Assembly: GCF_001020565.1 (NCBI RefSeq)
Contig: NZ_LDAS01000001.1
Span: 3,372,520-3,436,519, forward strand
From: Maribacter thermophilus
GTDB lineage: Bacteria; Bacteroidota; Bacteroidia; Flavobacteriales; Flavobacteriaceae
DNA: 64,000 bases
Direction: 5' to 3'
Under the pieces are notes generated by a model that searched no databases, was not told the origin of the DNA, and saw only the letters and a list, made by a program, of their open reading frames with translations. The position numbers were made by a program, and so were the translations under genes. Positions within the stretch are counted from its first letter, which is position 1. Each line of letters begins with the position of its first letter. Of this stretch, positions 52,718 through 62,422 are shown in pieces.

Positions 52718-55150
52718 ATGTTTAAAAATTATTTGAAAATAGCCTGGAGGAGTTTAAAGAAACAAGCCTTTTTTACGTTCCTAAATACTTTTGGACTTGC
52801 TATTGGTATGGCTGGGGCATTAATTGTATCGTTGTATATCTACGACGAGTTTAGTTATGATAAAATGTTCGCGGATGCAGACCGTATTTACAGAATAGAT
52901 ACGGATATTAAGTTTGGAGGAGCGGAAACAAAAGCGGCAGAAACCGCACCGCCAATGGCGGCGACATTAAAAAGAGATTTTTCACAGGTAGAATCTACGG
53001 TTCGTTTTAGAACTATCGGGGGCATGTACGTAAAAAAAGTGGGTGGCGACAAAGCTGCTAAAGAAACATATGTAACCTATGCCGACTCCACATTTTTCGA
53101 ATTTTTTGGAATCGATTTATTGGCAGGTAACCCAAAAACTGCATTAACGGGTACAAACTCATTGGTGTTGACCAAATCTGCAGCAGAGAAACATTTTGGT
53201 TCTATAGATATTGTCGGCGAAGATTTACTCTTGGACAATTCGGATGTTTATACGGTTACAGGGGTTGTGGATGATATGCCAAAGAACTCTTATTTTAATG
53301 ATTACAGTGTCTTTTTGGCAATGGCGGGTAATGTTGCCTCAAGAGAGGAACTATGGGGTAGCAACAACTATTTTACGTTCATAAAATTAATACCGGGAGT
53401 ATCTGCGGAGGATTTTAAGGAACCCTTACAAAGTATGTTGGAAAGGTATATGCTGCCATGGGCCCAAAAGTATTTTCCGGGGATGACGGCAGAAACTTTC
53501 GAAGCTTCCGGTAATTATATTCGGTACCATACCATGCCCTTGACCGATATTCATTTACATTCCAATAGAAATAATGAAATGAGTGCGACCAGCAGTATTC
53601 AAAACATATATATTCTTTCTTTTATCGGGTTGTTTTTGATAATTCTGGCAAGCGTTAATTTTATGAACCTATCTACCGCCCACTCCCTTAAAAGAGCCAA
53701 AGAAGTTGGGGTGCGCAAAACCTTGGGGTCTAATAAAAGAAACTTGATTTTCCAATTTTTAACAGAATCCGGATTAATAGCTTTTGTTTCTTTGGTCGCG
53801 GCATTGGTATTGACTTTGATCGCATTGCCGTTTTTTAACGATTTTACCGGAAAATCAATTTCGATTCCGTATTCACAACCATTGTTCTGGCTGGCCTTAT
53901 TGGCAGCAACATTGGTGCTAGGACTGTTTTCTGGAAGCTATCCCGCTTTTTTTATGTCAAGATTTATGCCAGTAGAAACCCTAAAGGGTGCAGGAGCCGA
54001 AAGTGTAGGTAGTGGCCGGGTACGTAATGCTTTGGTGATTTTTCAATTTTCGATTTCGGTACTTCTCATCGTGAGTACTTTGGTGGTATTTCAACAACTT
54101 AATTATATACAGAGCAAAGATTTAGGTTTTACAAAAGACCAAGTATTATTGATCAATGAAATTGGTCCATTGGGTACTAAATCCAACGCATTTAAAGAAG
54201 AGATTCTTAAAATGGGCAATGTGGAGAGCGTTACCTTAAGTAACTACTATCCAACCCCTTCTTGGCGTTCCGACAGTTCCTTTTTTCAAGAAGGGGCCAA
54301 AGATCAGGAAAACGCCATACAAATGCAGGAGTGGGCGGTAGATACAGATTATTTAAAGACCCTGCAGATGGATATTGTTGCCGGGCGAGATTTCAATAAA
54401 CAATATGCTTCCGATTCAACCGCCATGATTATCAACGAGGCTACGTTGCCCATATTAAACCTAACGGCAGCCGAAGCTTTGGGTGTAAGGGTCACCGAAG
54501 AAATAGAAATTGAAAACCCTAGGTATTATACCATTATTGGGGTGGTAAAGAATTTTCATTTTAAATCGTTACGCGAAAATATTGGGGCATTGGGGATGTA
54601 TCTGGATAATACCGCAGAAAATATGGCGGTAAGAATAAGTGGTGGAAATTATGCCAGTACCATTGCCGAGATAGAAAATAAGTGGAATGAGATGGCTCTT
54701 GGTCAACCATTTGATTATCGTTTTATGGACGATGCCTTTAATACAACCTACGAGGCTGAGCAGAAGCTGGGTCAGATATTTTTCATTTTTACTCTTCTTT
54801 CCATTTTCATTGCTTGTTTGGGATTATTTGGATTAGCTGCCTTTAATGCCGAGAAGCGTACTAAAGAAATCGGCGTTAGAAAAGTATTGGGAGCTACTGT
54901 AAGTCAAATTTCATACCGGCTTACAGTAGATTTTCTAAAATTGGTAGGAGTATCCATTTTGGTTTCATTGCCTATAGGTTGGTTTATCATGAACAAATGG
55001 CTCGAAGACTTCTCATATCGAATAGATATTGGATGGGAAATTTTCGTAGTCGCGGCCTTGTTGGCCATTGTCGTGGCTATAGTAACGGTTAGTTATCAAA
55101 GTATAAAAGCGGCAACAGTGAATCCCGTAAAAAGTTTGCGGTCAGAATAA
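52718..55150 (+). CDS. FtsX/MacB-like ABC permease 3 of 7
   Basis: 810 residues, the longest of the array. Coupling helices: RAKEVGVRKTLGS and RTKEIGVRKVLGA. The first periplasmic domain has distinct features (FKLRENIGALG-like turn in the second half; RMPVETLKGAG at the domain junction in the form RFMPVETLKGAG). It does not pair clearly with another member. Ends NPVKSLRSE. Confidence 0.92.
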   Translation: MFKNYLKIAWRSLKKQAFFTFLNTFGLAIGMAGALIVSLYIYDEFSYDKMFADADRIYRIDTDIKFGGAETKAAETAPPMAATLKRDFSQVESTVRFRTIGGMYVKKVGGDKAAKETYVTYADSTFFEFFGIDLLAGNPKTALTGTNSLVLTKSAAEKHFGSIDIVGEDLLLDNSDVYTVTGVVDDMPKNSYFNDYSVFLAMAGNVASREELWGSNNYFTFIKLIPGVSAEDFKEPLQSMLERYMLPWAQKYFPGMTAETFEASGNYIRYHTMPLTDIHLHSNRNNEMSATSSIQNIYILSFIGLFLIILASVNFMNLSTAHSLKRAKEVGVRKTLGSNKRNLIFQFLTESGLIAFVSLVAALVLTLIALPFFNDFTGKSISIPYSQPLFWLALLAATLVLGLFSGSYPAFFMSRFMPVETLKGAGAESVGSGRVRNALVIFQFSISVLLIVSTLVVFQQLNYIQSKDLGFTKDQVLLINEIGPLGTKSNAFKEEILKMGNVESVTLSNYYPTPSWRSDSSFFQEGAKDQENAIQMQEWAVDTDYLKTLQMDIVAGRDFNKQYASDSTAMIINEATLPILNLTAAEALGVRVTEEIEIENPRYYTIIGVVKNFHFKSLRENIGALGMYLDNTAENMAVRISGGNYASTIAEIENKWNEMALGQPFDYRFMDDAFNTTYEAEQKLGQIFFIFTLLSIFIACLGLFGLAAFNAEKRTKEIGVRKVLGATVSQISYRLTVDFLKLVGVSILVSLPIGWFIMNKWLEDFSYRIDIGWEIFVVAALLAIVVAIVTVSYQSIKAATVNPVKSLRSE

Positions 55151-55153
55151 AAC

Positions 55154-55170
55154 ATCAATCATCAAAAGCG
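55154..55170 (+). repeat. Leader motif copy 4 before permease 4
   Basis: ATCAATCATCAAAAGCG, a diverged version with an ATC insertion, 6 bases before the ATG. Confidence 0.5.
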
Positions 55171-55176
55171 AACATC

Positions 55177-57576
55177 ATGTTTAAAAACTATTTAAAAATT
55201 GCCTGGCGAAACCTCTTAAAGAACAAGGGGTATTCCCTTATAAATGTTGGTGGGCTTGCTTTGGGTATGGCGGTAACATTGATTATAGGACTTTGGATCC
55301 AGGATGAACTGTCGTATAACAGTTATTTCAAGAACAAGGATAAAATTGCCCAAGTGTTTCAATCCCAGACTTTTAATGGTGAAACGGGAACGGGGCCGGC
55401 TATTCCCAGGCCTTTGGAGAAGGCCTTAAGAGATGGTTATGGCGATAACTTTAAGTATTTGATTATGTGTTCATGGACCAATGATCATTACTTAAAATAT
55501 GGCGAAAAAAGTATTTCCAGACCTGGAAACTACATGCAAAGGGAAGGCCCTGAACTTTTTGGCCTAGAAGTTATAAAAGGGGAAAAAGACGGTTTAAGGG
55601 AGGTAAATTCCATCATGCTTTCGGAGTCTACTGCCGAAGCACTTTTTGGAAACGAAGACCCTATAGGCAAAACCGTCACCGTAAGCAACGAACATAAATT
55701 AAACGTAAGTGCTATTTATAAGGATATACCTTTCAATAATTCCTTTAACGATACGGAATATATAATTCCGTGGGATATGTACGTAGCCAATAATGAATGG
55801 ATACGCAATGCCGAAGATTCTTGGGGCAACAACTCTTTTCAAATGTTTGTACAGTTGGTTGATAATACCTCGTTCGAAAAGGTTACGAATACCATAAAAG
55901 ATGTAAAGAAGACCCTGAACGAAGACTCCGCCGAATTTAATCCGCAGATTTTCTTGTTTCCAATGAAAGACTGGCATTTGCGCAGCAATTTTGAAAATGG
56001 GAAACAGGTGGGCGGACGGATCAAATACGTATGGTTGTTCGGTATTATCGGTGCCTTCGTCCTCTTATTGGCCTGTATCAACTTTATGAACCTGAGTACG
56101 GCCCGGTCAGAAAAGCGTGCCAAGGAAGTGGGTATCAGAAAATCTATAGGTTCGCAAAGAGGACAGCTGATCTATCAGTTTTTAAGTGAGTCTTTCTTGG
56201 TTGTTGTTTTTGCGTTTTTTATGGCCTTGCTGATTGTGTTGTTTTCTTTGAACGGCTTTAACGATTTGGCCAGAAAGGAAATAGGGTTTCCTTGGAGCAA
56301 TGCTAGCTTTTGGCTGTTGTCGTTCGCGTTCGTGATTTTCACTTCACTTTTGGCGGGTAGTTATCCTGCATTGTACTTGTCGTCATTTAGGCCGGTAGAC
56401 GTTTTAAAAGGAACTTTTAAAACGGGTAGATATGCAGGGTTGCCACGAAAAATTTTGGTAGTGCTACAATTTACGGTTTCAGTAGCTTTCATTATTGGTA
56501 CGGTTATCGTAATGCAGCAGATCAATTTTGCTAAAAACCGTCCGGTGGGGTATGATAAGGAGGGGCTTATTCAGATTCCTACGTTTAGCCAAGACTTTAA
56601 TGGAAAATACGATCTAATGCGTACCGAGTTTATAGGGTCCGGGGCAGTGGTAGAAATGTCGACTTCCAGTAGCCCTACAACCCAAATATGGTCCAATAGA
56701 AGTGGTTTTGTTTGGGAAGGAAAACCAGAAGGTTTTCAAGAAGATTTGGCCTGGACAGAGGTTTCCCCAGAGTATGCAAAATCATTGAACCTTAAAATAA
56801 TGGAGGGCAGGGATTTTTCAAGGGATTATGCGACCGATTCGCTGGCGGTACTGATCAACGAGACGGCAAAGAAGTATTTAGGAATGGAGAACCCCGTAGG
56901 GCAACTTTTACGTGACGATGATGAGGAGGATCCCAATCCGCCTTTAAAAATAATCGGTGTAGTACAGGACATGATCACACAATCGCCCTACGAACCGGTT
57001 AAACAAGGGGTGTATGTGTACGATAGGTATAACAATGGCAGTTATTATAATCTACGCTTAAACCCGAATCAAAGTGCTACACAAAATTTAGAAATTGTTG
57101 AAAATGTTTTTAAAGAGCACTTTCCCGATATTCCCTTCGAATATGAATTTGTAGATGACCAGTATGGCGAAAAGTTTGCGGCCGAAGAAAGAATAGGAAG
57201 ATTGTCGGGCATATTCACGGCTCTGGCCATTTTGATCAGTTGCCTTGGCCTCTTTGGCTTAACCTCCTTCGTGGCCGAACAGCGTACAAAGGAAATTGGT
57301 GTTAGAAAAGTCTTGGGGGCATCGGTATTCAACGTATGGAACATGCTTTCCAAAGATTTTTTGAAACTGGTGATCATCTCATGCTTTATTGCGGTTCCCA
57401 TAGCCTATTATATAATGAACGGATGGTTGCAAGAGTATCCGTACCGCGTCATTTTAAAATGGTGGATCTTTGCTTTGGCAATGGCCGGGGCCATGTTGGT
57501 AACGGTTCTTACGGTCAGTTTTCAGGCTATAAAAGCAGCGAGGGCAAATCCAGTAAAGAGTTTACGAACAGAATAA
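55177..57576 (+). CDS. FtsX/MacB-like ABC permease 4 of 7
   Basis: 799 residues. Coupling helices: RAKEVGIRKSIGS and RTKEIGVRKVLGA. LFPMKDWHLRSNFENGKQV links it to permease 2. The last ~60 bases are almost identical to the end of permease 5 at the DNA level. Ends NPVKSLRTE. No leader motif precedes the next gene. Confidence 0.92.
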   Translation: MFKNYLKIAWRNLLKNKGYSLINVGGLALGMAVTLIIGLWIQDELSYNSYFKNKDKIAQVFQSQTFNGETGTGPAIPRPLEKALRDGYGDNFKYLIMCSWTNDHYLKYGEKSISRPGNYMQREGPELFGLEVIKGEKDGLREVNSIMLSESTAEALFGNEDPIGKTVTVSNEHKLNVSAIYKDIPFNNSFNDTEYIIPWDMYVANNEWIRNAEDSWGNNSFQMFVQLVDNTSFEKVTNTIKDVKKTLNEDSAEFNPQIFLFPMKDWHLRSNFENGKQVGGRIKYVWLFGIIGAFVLLLACINFMNLSTARSEKRAKEVGIRKSIGSQRGQLIYQFLSESFLVVVFAFFMALLIVLFSLNGFNDLARKEIGFPWSNASFWLLSFAFVIFTSLLAGSYPALYLSSFRPVDVLKGTFKTGRYAGLPRKILVVLQFTVSVAFIIGTVIVMQQINFAKNRPVGYDKEGLIQIPTFSQDFNGKYDLMRTEFIGSGAVVEMSTSSSPTTQIWSNRSGFVWEGKPEGFQEDLAWTEVSPEYAKSLNLKIMEGRDFSRDYATDSLAVLINETAKKYLGMENPVGQLLRDDDEEDPNPPLKIIGVVQDMITQSPYEPVKQGVYVYDRYNNGSYYNLRLNPNQSATQNLEIVENVFKEHFPDIPFEYEFVDDQYGEKFAAEERIGRLSGIFTALAILISCLGLFGLTSFVAEQRTKEIGVRKVLGASVFNVWNMLSKDFLKLVIISCFIAVPIAYYIMNGWLQEYPYRVILKWWIFALAMAGAMLVTVLTVSFQAIKAARANPVKSLRTE

Positions 57577-57595
57577 TATTTTAAAATTTTCTGAC

Positions 57596-59971
57596 ATGTT
57601 TAAAAATCATATAAAGGTGGCATGGCGTAATTTATGGGCTAACCCCCTGTTTTCTATCATCAATATTTTGGGACTTTCTTTAGGCATGGCCATTGCCTTG
57701 GTACTCTATTTGTTTATTGGCCATGAATTAAGTTTTGATAATTTATATAAGGGGGAGTCGAACGTATATAGAATTTTACTGAATACGGACGGAGATAGTT
57801 TTTCTCAAGAAACATGGGCAGGAGCTCCAAATGCATTGGCGCCTGCAATGAAGACGGATATTCCGAATATTAAATATACGGCCCGTATTTTAAAACATGG
57901 TTTTGGAACAAATGCCAATGTAAAGGTGGGTAACAACATTTTTTTGGAAAAAGAACTCTATTGGGCGGATGCCGATATTTTTGATCTTTTAAAGATTGAA
58001 ATTGTACTGGGTAACCGTTCAGATATAAATGTCCCAAATAGTGTTGCCCTTTCCCAAAAAACGGCAAAACAATACTTCGGAAATATGGAGGCCATTGGAA
58101 AGACGATAGAGATAGACAACAGGCAAAAAATGGAAGTGGTGGCCATTTATAAGGATATGCCAAAAAATAGTAGTTATAAGTTTAATGTGATTGCATCCCC
58201 CAAAGCTACTTATGCAAAGAATTTGTATTGGAGCAATGCCAGCTACGAAACTTTGGTTCAGTTTAACACCAATATTTCGGTACCCGAAGTAGAAAGGCAA
58301 ATACAACAATTGGTGGATAAAAATGTAGAAAAAGAAAATCAATGGTTTTCTTTCTCCTTACAACCTCTAGAACGTATCCATTTATATTCAGCCGAATATT
58401 CAGATTCGTATGCGGCTCGTTTGGGAGATATCCAAGAGATTAAAAACCTATCGTTATTAGCGATACTAATATTGGTTATTGCCTGCATTAATTATATGAA
58501 CCTTACAACGGCACGTTCGCAAAAACGCTCAAAGGAAGTGGGGATCAACAAAACCTTGGGGGCGGTAAAGAGAACATTGGTCGTGCGTTTTTATATAGAA
58601 ACAGCATTAATAACCCTGATTGCCATGATAATGGGCGTTGTGTTGGCAGTATTGGCACTCCCATGGTTCAATTATTTGTCAAATCAAGAGCTTGATCCCA
58701 GTTTGCTTTTAGAGCCTATGTCATTTTTAGCCTTTCTGGTGATTTGGGCGGTAACCACTTTATTATCAGGTTCTTATCCTGCGCTGTATCTTTCTGGATT
58801 TTCTCCAAAATCGGCATTTTCACCTTCTTATAAACAAGGCGGTACGGCTATATTGGTGCGCAAAGGCTTGGTAGTGGTACAGTTTGCCGCTTCGGCCATT
58901 CTTATTGTGGGAATTTTGATAATATATCAACAAATACGTTTTATAGGAAATCAAAATTTGGGGTTTGAACCGGATAATATTGTTGTTGTCTCCGTAGCGG
59001 GCATCAATAGTCAAACAGGATTGGATGAAGTTGCCCAAGAATTTAAGGGGTTGGGGCAAGTTACCGATGTTGCCCTAGCACAGGGTTTTCCAGGAACAGG
59101 GGTAAGTCTAAATACATTGTTTAAAGATAGGGAAGATAGAAAGGGGCTAGACATACAGACCAATGTATCCGATCCCGAGGTATTGGATGTTTTGGGACTT
59201 CGGCTTTTGGCCGGTACTACCTTGCCAAAAAACAAGCAGGAGAACGATACGTTGATAGAGGTAGTACTGAACAAAACGGCTGTTGACTATTTGGGCTATA
59301 CACCAGAGGAAGCGATCAACAAAAAGGTTTTTATAAATAGAGAGGTTCGTATAGTTGGGGTAGTGGACGATTTTAACTTTACCTCTTTGCACACTCCAAT
59401 AGGAGCCTATGCCTTTACTAACAATGATACCGAATATAAGGGATATGCACTGGTAAGGTTCGGTAATTATTCACCGGATTTTTTGAATCAGTTGGAACGT
59501 ACTTTTAAAGTAGTGGCTCCTGAAACTGTTTTTGATTATTCTTTTTTGGATAGGAACATAGAAAAGTTGTACGAAAGGGAACAGCGGACTATTCGTGTAG
59601 GGCTCATTTTCTGTGGTCTGGCCATATTGGTGGCCTGTTTGGGGCTTTTTGGTTTGGCCGCTTTCATGGCAGAACAACGAAAAAAAGAAATAGGAATTCG
59701 TAAGGTGTTGGGGGCCAGTATTTTTAATGTGTTTAAAATGCTATCTACGGATTTTGTGAAATTGGTGGTTTTGGCCTTGGTCATTGCTTTTCCGATTGCA
59801 TACTGGTTATCCGACCGATGGTTGCAAGAATTTGCCTATCATATTGAAATTTACTGGTGGGTATTTGCCTTGACCGGTTTGGTTGCCTTGGCCATTACCT
59901 TGTTCACAATTAGCTTTCAGGCTATAAAAGCAGCGAGAGCAAATCCAGTAAAGAGTTTACGAACAGAATAA
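57596..59971 (+). CDS. FtsX/MacB-like ABC permease 5 of 7
   Basis: 791 residues. Coupling helices: RSKEVGINKTLGA and RKKEIGIRKVLGA. TARILKHGFG and ELYWADADIFDLL mirror permease 1, and both share the fragment ARSQKRSKEVGI. Ends NPVKSLRTE. The 19-bp gap to permease 4 lacks the AATCAATC leader. Confidence 0.92.
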   Translation: MFKNHIKVAWRNLWANPLFSIINILGLSLGMAIALVLYLFIGHELSFDNLYKGESNVYRILLNTDGDSFSQETWAGAPNALAPAMKTDIPNIKYTARILKHGFGTNANVKVGNNIFLEKELYWADADIFDLLKIEIVLGNRSDINVPNSVALSQKTAKQYFGNMEAIGKTIEIDNRQKMEVVAIYKDMPKNSSYKFNVIASPKATYAKNLYWSNASYETLVQFNTNISVPEVERQIQQLVDKNVEKENQWFSFSLQPLERIHLYSAEYSDSYAARLGDIQEIKNLSLLAILILVIACINYMNLTTARSQKRSKEVGINKTLGAVKRTLVVRFYIETALITLIAMIMGVVLAVLALPWFNYLSNQELDPSLLLEPMSFLAFLVIWAVTTLLSGSYPALYLSGFSPKSAFSPSYKQGGTAILVRKGLVVVQFAASAILIVGILIIYQQIRFIGNQNLGFEPDNIVVVSVAGINSQTGLDEVAQEFKGLGQVTDVALAQGFPGTGVSLNTLFKDREDRKGLDIQTNVSDPEVLDVLGLRLLAGTTLPKNKQENDTLIEVVLNKTAVDYLGYTPEEAINKKVFINREVRIVGVVDDFNFTSLHTPIGAYAFTNNDTEYKGYALVRFGNYSPDFLNQLERTFKVVAPETVFDYSFLDRNIEKLYEREQRTIRVGLIFCGLAILVACLGLFGLAAFMAEQRKKEIGIRKVLGASIFNVFKMLSTDFVKLVVLALVIAFPIAYWLSDRWLQEFAYHIEIYWWVFALTGLVALAITLFTISFQAIKAARANPVKSLRTE

Positions 59972-59975
59972 TCAC

Positions 59976-59995
59976 ATCAATTCATCAAAAAAAGC
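59976..59995 (+). repeat. Leader motif copy 5 before permease 6
   Basis: ATCAATTCATCAAAAAAAGC-type sequence, a diverged leader ending 7 bases before the ATG. Confidence 0.45.
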
Positions 59996-60002
59996 GAACA
60001 CC

Positions 60003-62411
60003 ATGTTTAAGAACTATTTAAAAATTGCCTGGAGGAATTTAGTAAAGGATAAAATGAACACTAGCTTAAATGTGATAGGCTTGTCGGTAGCTTTTGCCGT
60101 AGCCATATTATTGGGAATGGCCGCATTGTTTCAGCTTTCGTTTGATGGTTTTCATGAAAATGGAGCGTCTATTTATAAAATTGTAAAAACCCAACAAACC
60201 CCAAGAGGACCGGAGGCAGGTACGGTTCAGCCGGCTCCTTTGGCTCCTTCGTTGGAAGCGGAAGTGCCCGGTGTAAAGCGTATAACCAGGTTCTTGCAAG
60301 ATGGTGCATTGGCCATACAAGGGGATAAGGAAATAGATATGGATATCATTTGGGTGGATGAAGATTTCTTTTCTATGTTCAGTTTTCCGATAATTAAGGG
60401 AGATGGGAATACACCTCTAGCGCAGTTGTCATCGGTAGTGTTGACCAAAAAAGCGGCAAACAATCTGTTCGGTTCTACCGATGTTGTCGGAAAAACGTTC
60501 CATCTGTTGGTAAAGGGAAAAGAAGTTCCCTTTACGGTAAGCGCCATAGCGGACGATATGGTTGCGGAAACCAATTTGGATTTTCAAATAGCCGGGCGTT
60601 TCGAGAGTCATGCCGATTACCTTGACAATAAAGAACAATGGGATTCGCAATACCACGATGTATATGTAGAGCTTGAAAAAGGGGTGAGTTCCAATAGTTT
60701 TGAAAGCGGCAGCAGGGGTTTTGTGGACCTTCATTTTAAGGACGCTATAGAAATGCTAAAAAGGGATGGGGCTTCGGCCGATGAGAATGGACGTTATGTA
60801 AACTTGGAATTGGTGCCGTTGGCAGACGTTCATTTTACAAGTCTTAAAAATGGATACGTGTCGGTTAGTAGAAGCTTGCCTTATCTAATTCTGGGCGTTG
60901 CCTTTTTAATACTGTTCATAGCCTGTGTCAACTACATTAATATGAGCATTGCCAAATCTGCCAAAAGGCTTAAGGAAATAGGGATGCGTAAAACCTTGGG
61001 AGCCCAAAAGAAACAGTTGTTTTTCCAATTTTGGACCGAGAGTCTTTTCATCTTTTTAATATCAATGGGTATTGGGGTAATCTTAAGTTTTGTTTTTGTA
61101 AATGATTTTAAGACTATTTTTAATACACAGGTTTCTGTAGACATGTTATTAAGGCCATCATTTCTAGTAGGCTTGCTGGCAATGGTGATGCTCATAACCG
61201 TTTTTGTTGGGGGCTACCCGGCGATATTAATGAGCCGTCTGGGTACCATTCAATCTTTAAAGGGTAAACTGCAGTCAACCGGAAACAATAAGGTAAGGGA
61301 TGTATTGATGGTATTTCAATTTGGTATCGCCATAGCGTTGATTACAGGAACTTTGGTGTTGTGGGGGCAAATAGATTACATGCGAAACAAAGATCTGGGG
61401 TACGACAAAGAACAAGTGGTTTCCTTTCCATTAAACGGTAAGCGCAATAGCAATGATGTTATAGAATTACTTCGGGAAGAGCTAAAGGGCAACCCGGATA
61501 TCGTCTCTATTAGCGGTGCCGATATTAATTTAGGGCTGGGACGAGATGGCAGCAGGTCTTCCAGTAAAATTGGTTTTGAATATAAAGGACGTTCCGTGAC
61601 CACTAATTTTTTGGTAGTCGATCATGAGTTTGTACAAACGTTGGGCATAGAGATGGTCTTGGGCAGAAATTTTAAGAATGCCTCCGATAGTTTAGGAGTG
61701 GTCATCAATGAAGCCATGGCCCGGGAGTTAGGAGAGGAAGATCCTTTATCAGCACAACTGGAAATAAGTAACGGAGTTCATATTCCTGTTCTTGGGGTAG
61801 TGAAAGATTATAATTTTAAAGACCTGGATAGGGCCATTGAACCGATCACATTTTATATGAGTAAAGAATGGGGCCTTTCTTATGCCTTTGCCAAGGTTGC
61901 CCCCCATAATATGGCCAGTTCGTATGAGGCACTTGAGAATACTTGGAAAAAAATAGAGCCGAACGCCGCTTTTTTAGGTTCTTTTTTAGATGAGAATGTA
62001 GATAGAACCTTTAATAGGGAGAAGACCACCGCCAAAATGGTGGCCAGTGGTTCTGTTTTGTCCATTATTCTAAGTTGTATGGGGCTTTTTGCCATGTCGT
62101 TGTTGATCGTTTCACAACGTACCAAAGAAATAGGGATTCGCAAAGTGGTTGGGGCCAGTGTGGCTTCTATCACCTATATACTTACCAAAGATTTTCTAAA
62201 ATTGGTGCTGTTGGCATTTTTGATTGCATCGCCCGTTGCATGGTGGATTATGGGAGAATGGCTTCAGAACTATGCATATAGGATAGAACTTAGTATTTGG
62301 TTTTTTGTTGCTGCTGGCGCTATAGCCGTACTTATAGCCTTATTGACGATTGGAACGAGAACCATTAGGGCGGCAAGGGTGAATCCCGTAAAGAGTTTAC
62401 GAACCGAATAA
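60003..62411 (+). CDS. FtsX/MacB-like ABC permease 6 of 7
   Basis: 802 residues. Coupling helices: RLKEIGMRKTLGA and RTKEIGIRKVVGA. The N-terminal helix (VIGLSVAFAVAILLGMAALF) and the second-half motif MSLLIVSQRTKEIG differ most from the others, so it is a divergent member. Ends NPVKSLRTE. Confidence 0.92.
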   Translation: MFKNYLKIAWRNLVKDKMNTSLNVIGLSVAFAVAILLGMAALFQLSFDGFHENGASIYKIVKTQQTPRGPEAGTVQPAPLAPSLEAEVPGVKRITRFLQDGALAIQGDKEIDMDIIWVDEDFFSMFSFPIIKGDGNTPLAQLSSVVLTKKAANNLFGSTDVVGKTFHLLVKGKEVPFTVSAIADDMVAETNLDFQIAGRFESHADYLDNKEQWDSQYHDVYVELEKGVSSNSFESGSRGFVDLHFKDAIEMLKRDGASADENGRYVNLELVPLADVHFTSLKNGYVSVSRSLPYLILGVAFLILFIACVNYINMSIAKSAKRLKEIGMRKTLGAQKKQLFFQFWTESLFIFLISMGIGVILSFVFVNDFKTIFNTQVSVDMLLRPSFLVGLLAMVMLITVFVGGYPAILMSRLGTIQSLKGKLQSTGNNKVRDVLMVFQFGIAIALITGTLVLWGQIDYMRNKDLGYDKEQVVSFPLNGKRNSNDVIELLREELKGNPDIVSISGADINLGLGRDGSRSSSKIGFEYKGRSVTTNFLVVDHEFVQTLGIEMVLGRNFKNASDSLGVVINEAMARELGEEDPLSAQLEISNGVHIPVLGVVKDYNFKDLDRAIEPITFYMSKEWGLSYAFAKVAPHNMASSYEALENTWKKIEPNAAFLGSFLDENVDRTFNREKTTAKMVASGSVLSIILSCMGLFAMSLLIVSQRTKEIGIRKVVGASVASITYILTKDFLKLVLLAFLIASPVAWWIMGEWLQNYAYRIELSIWFFVAAGAIAVLIALLTIGTRTIRAARVNPVKSLRTE

Positions 62412-62422
62412 AATAGATTGCT

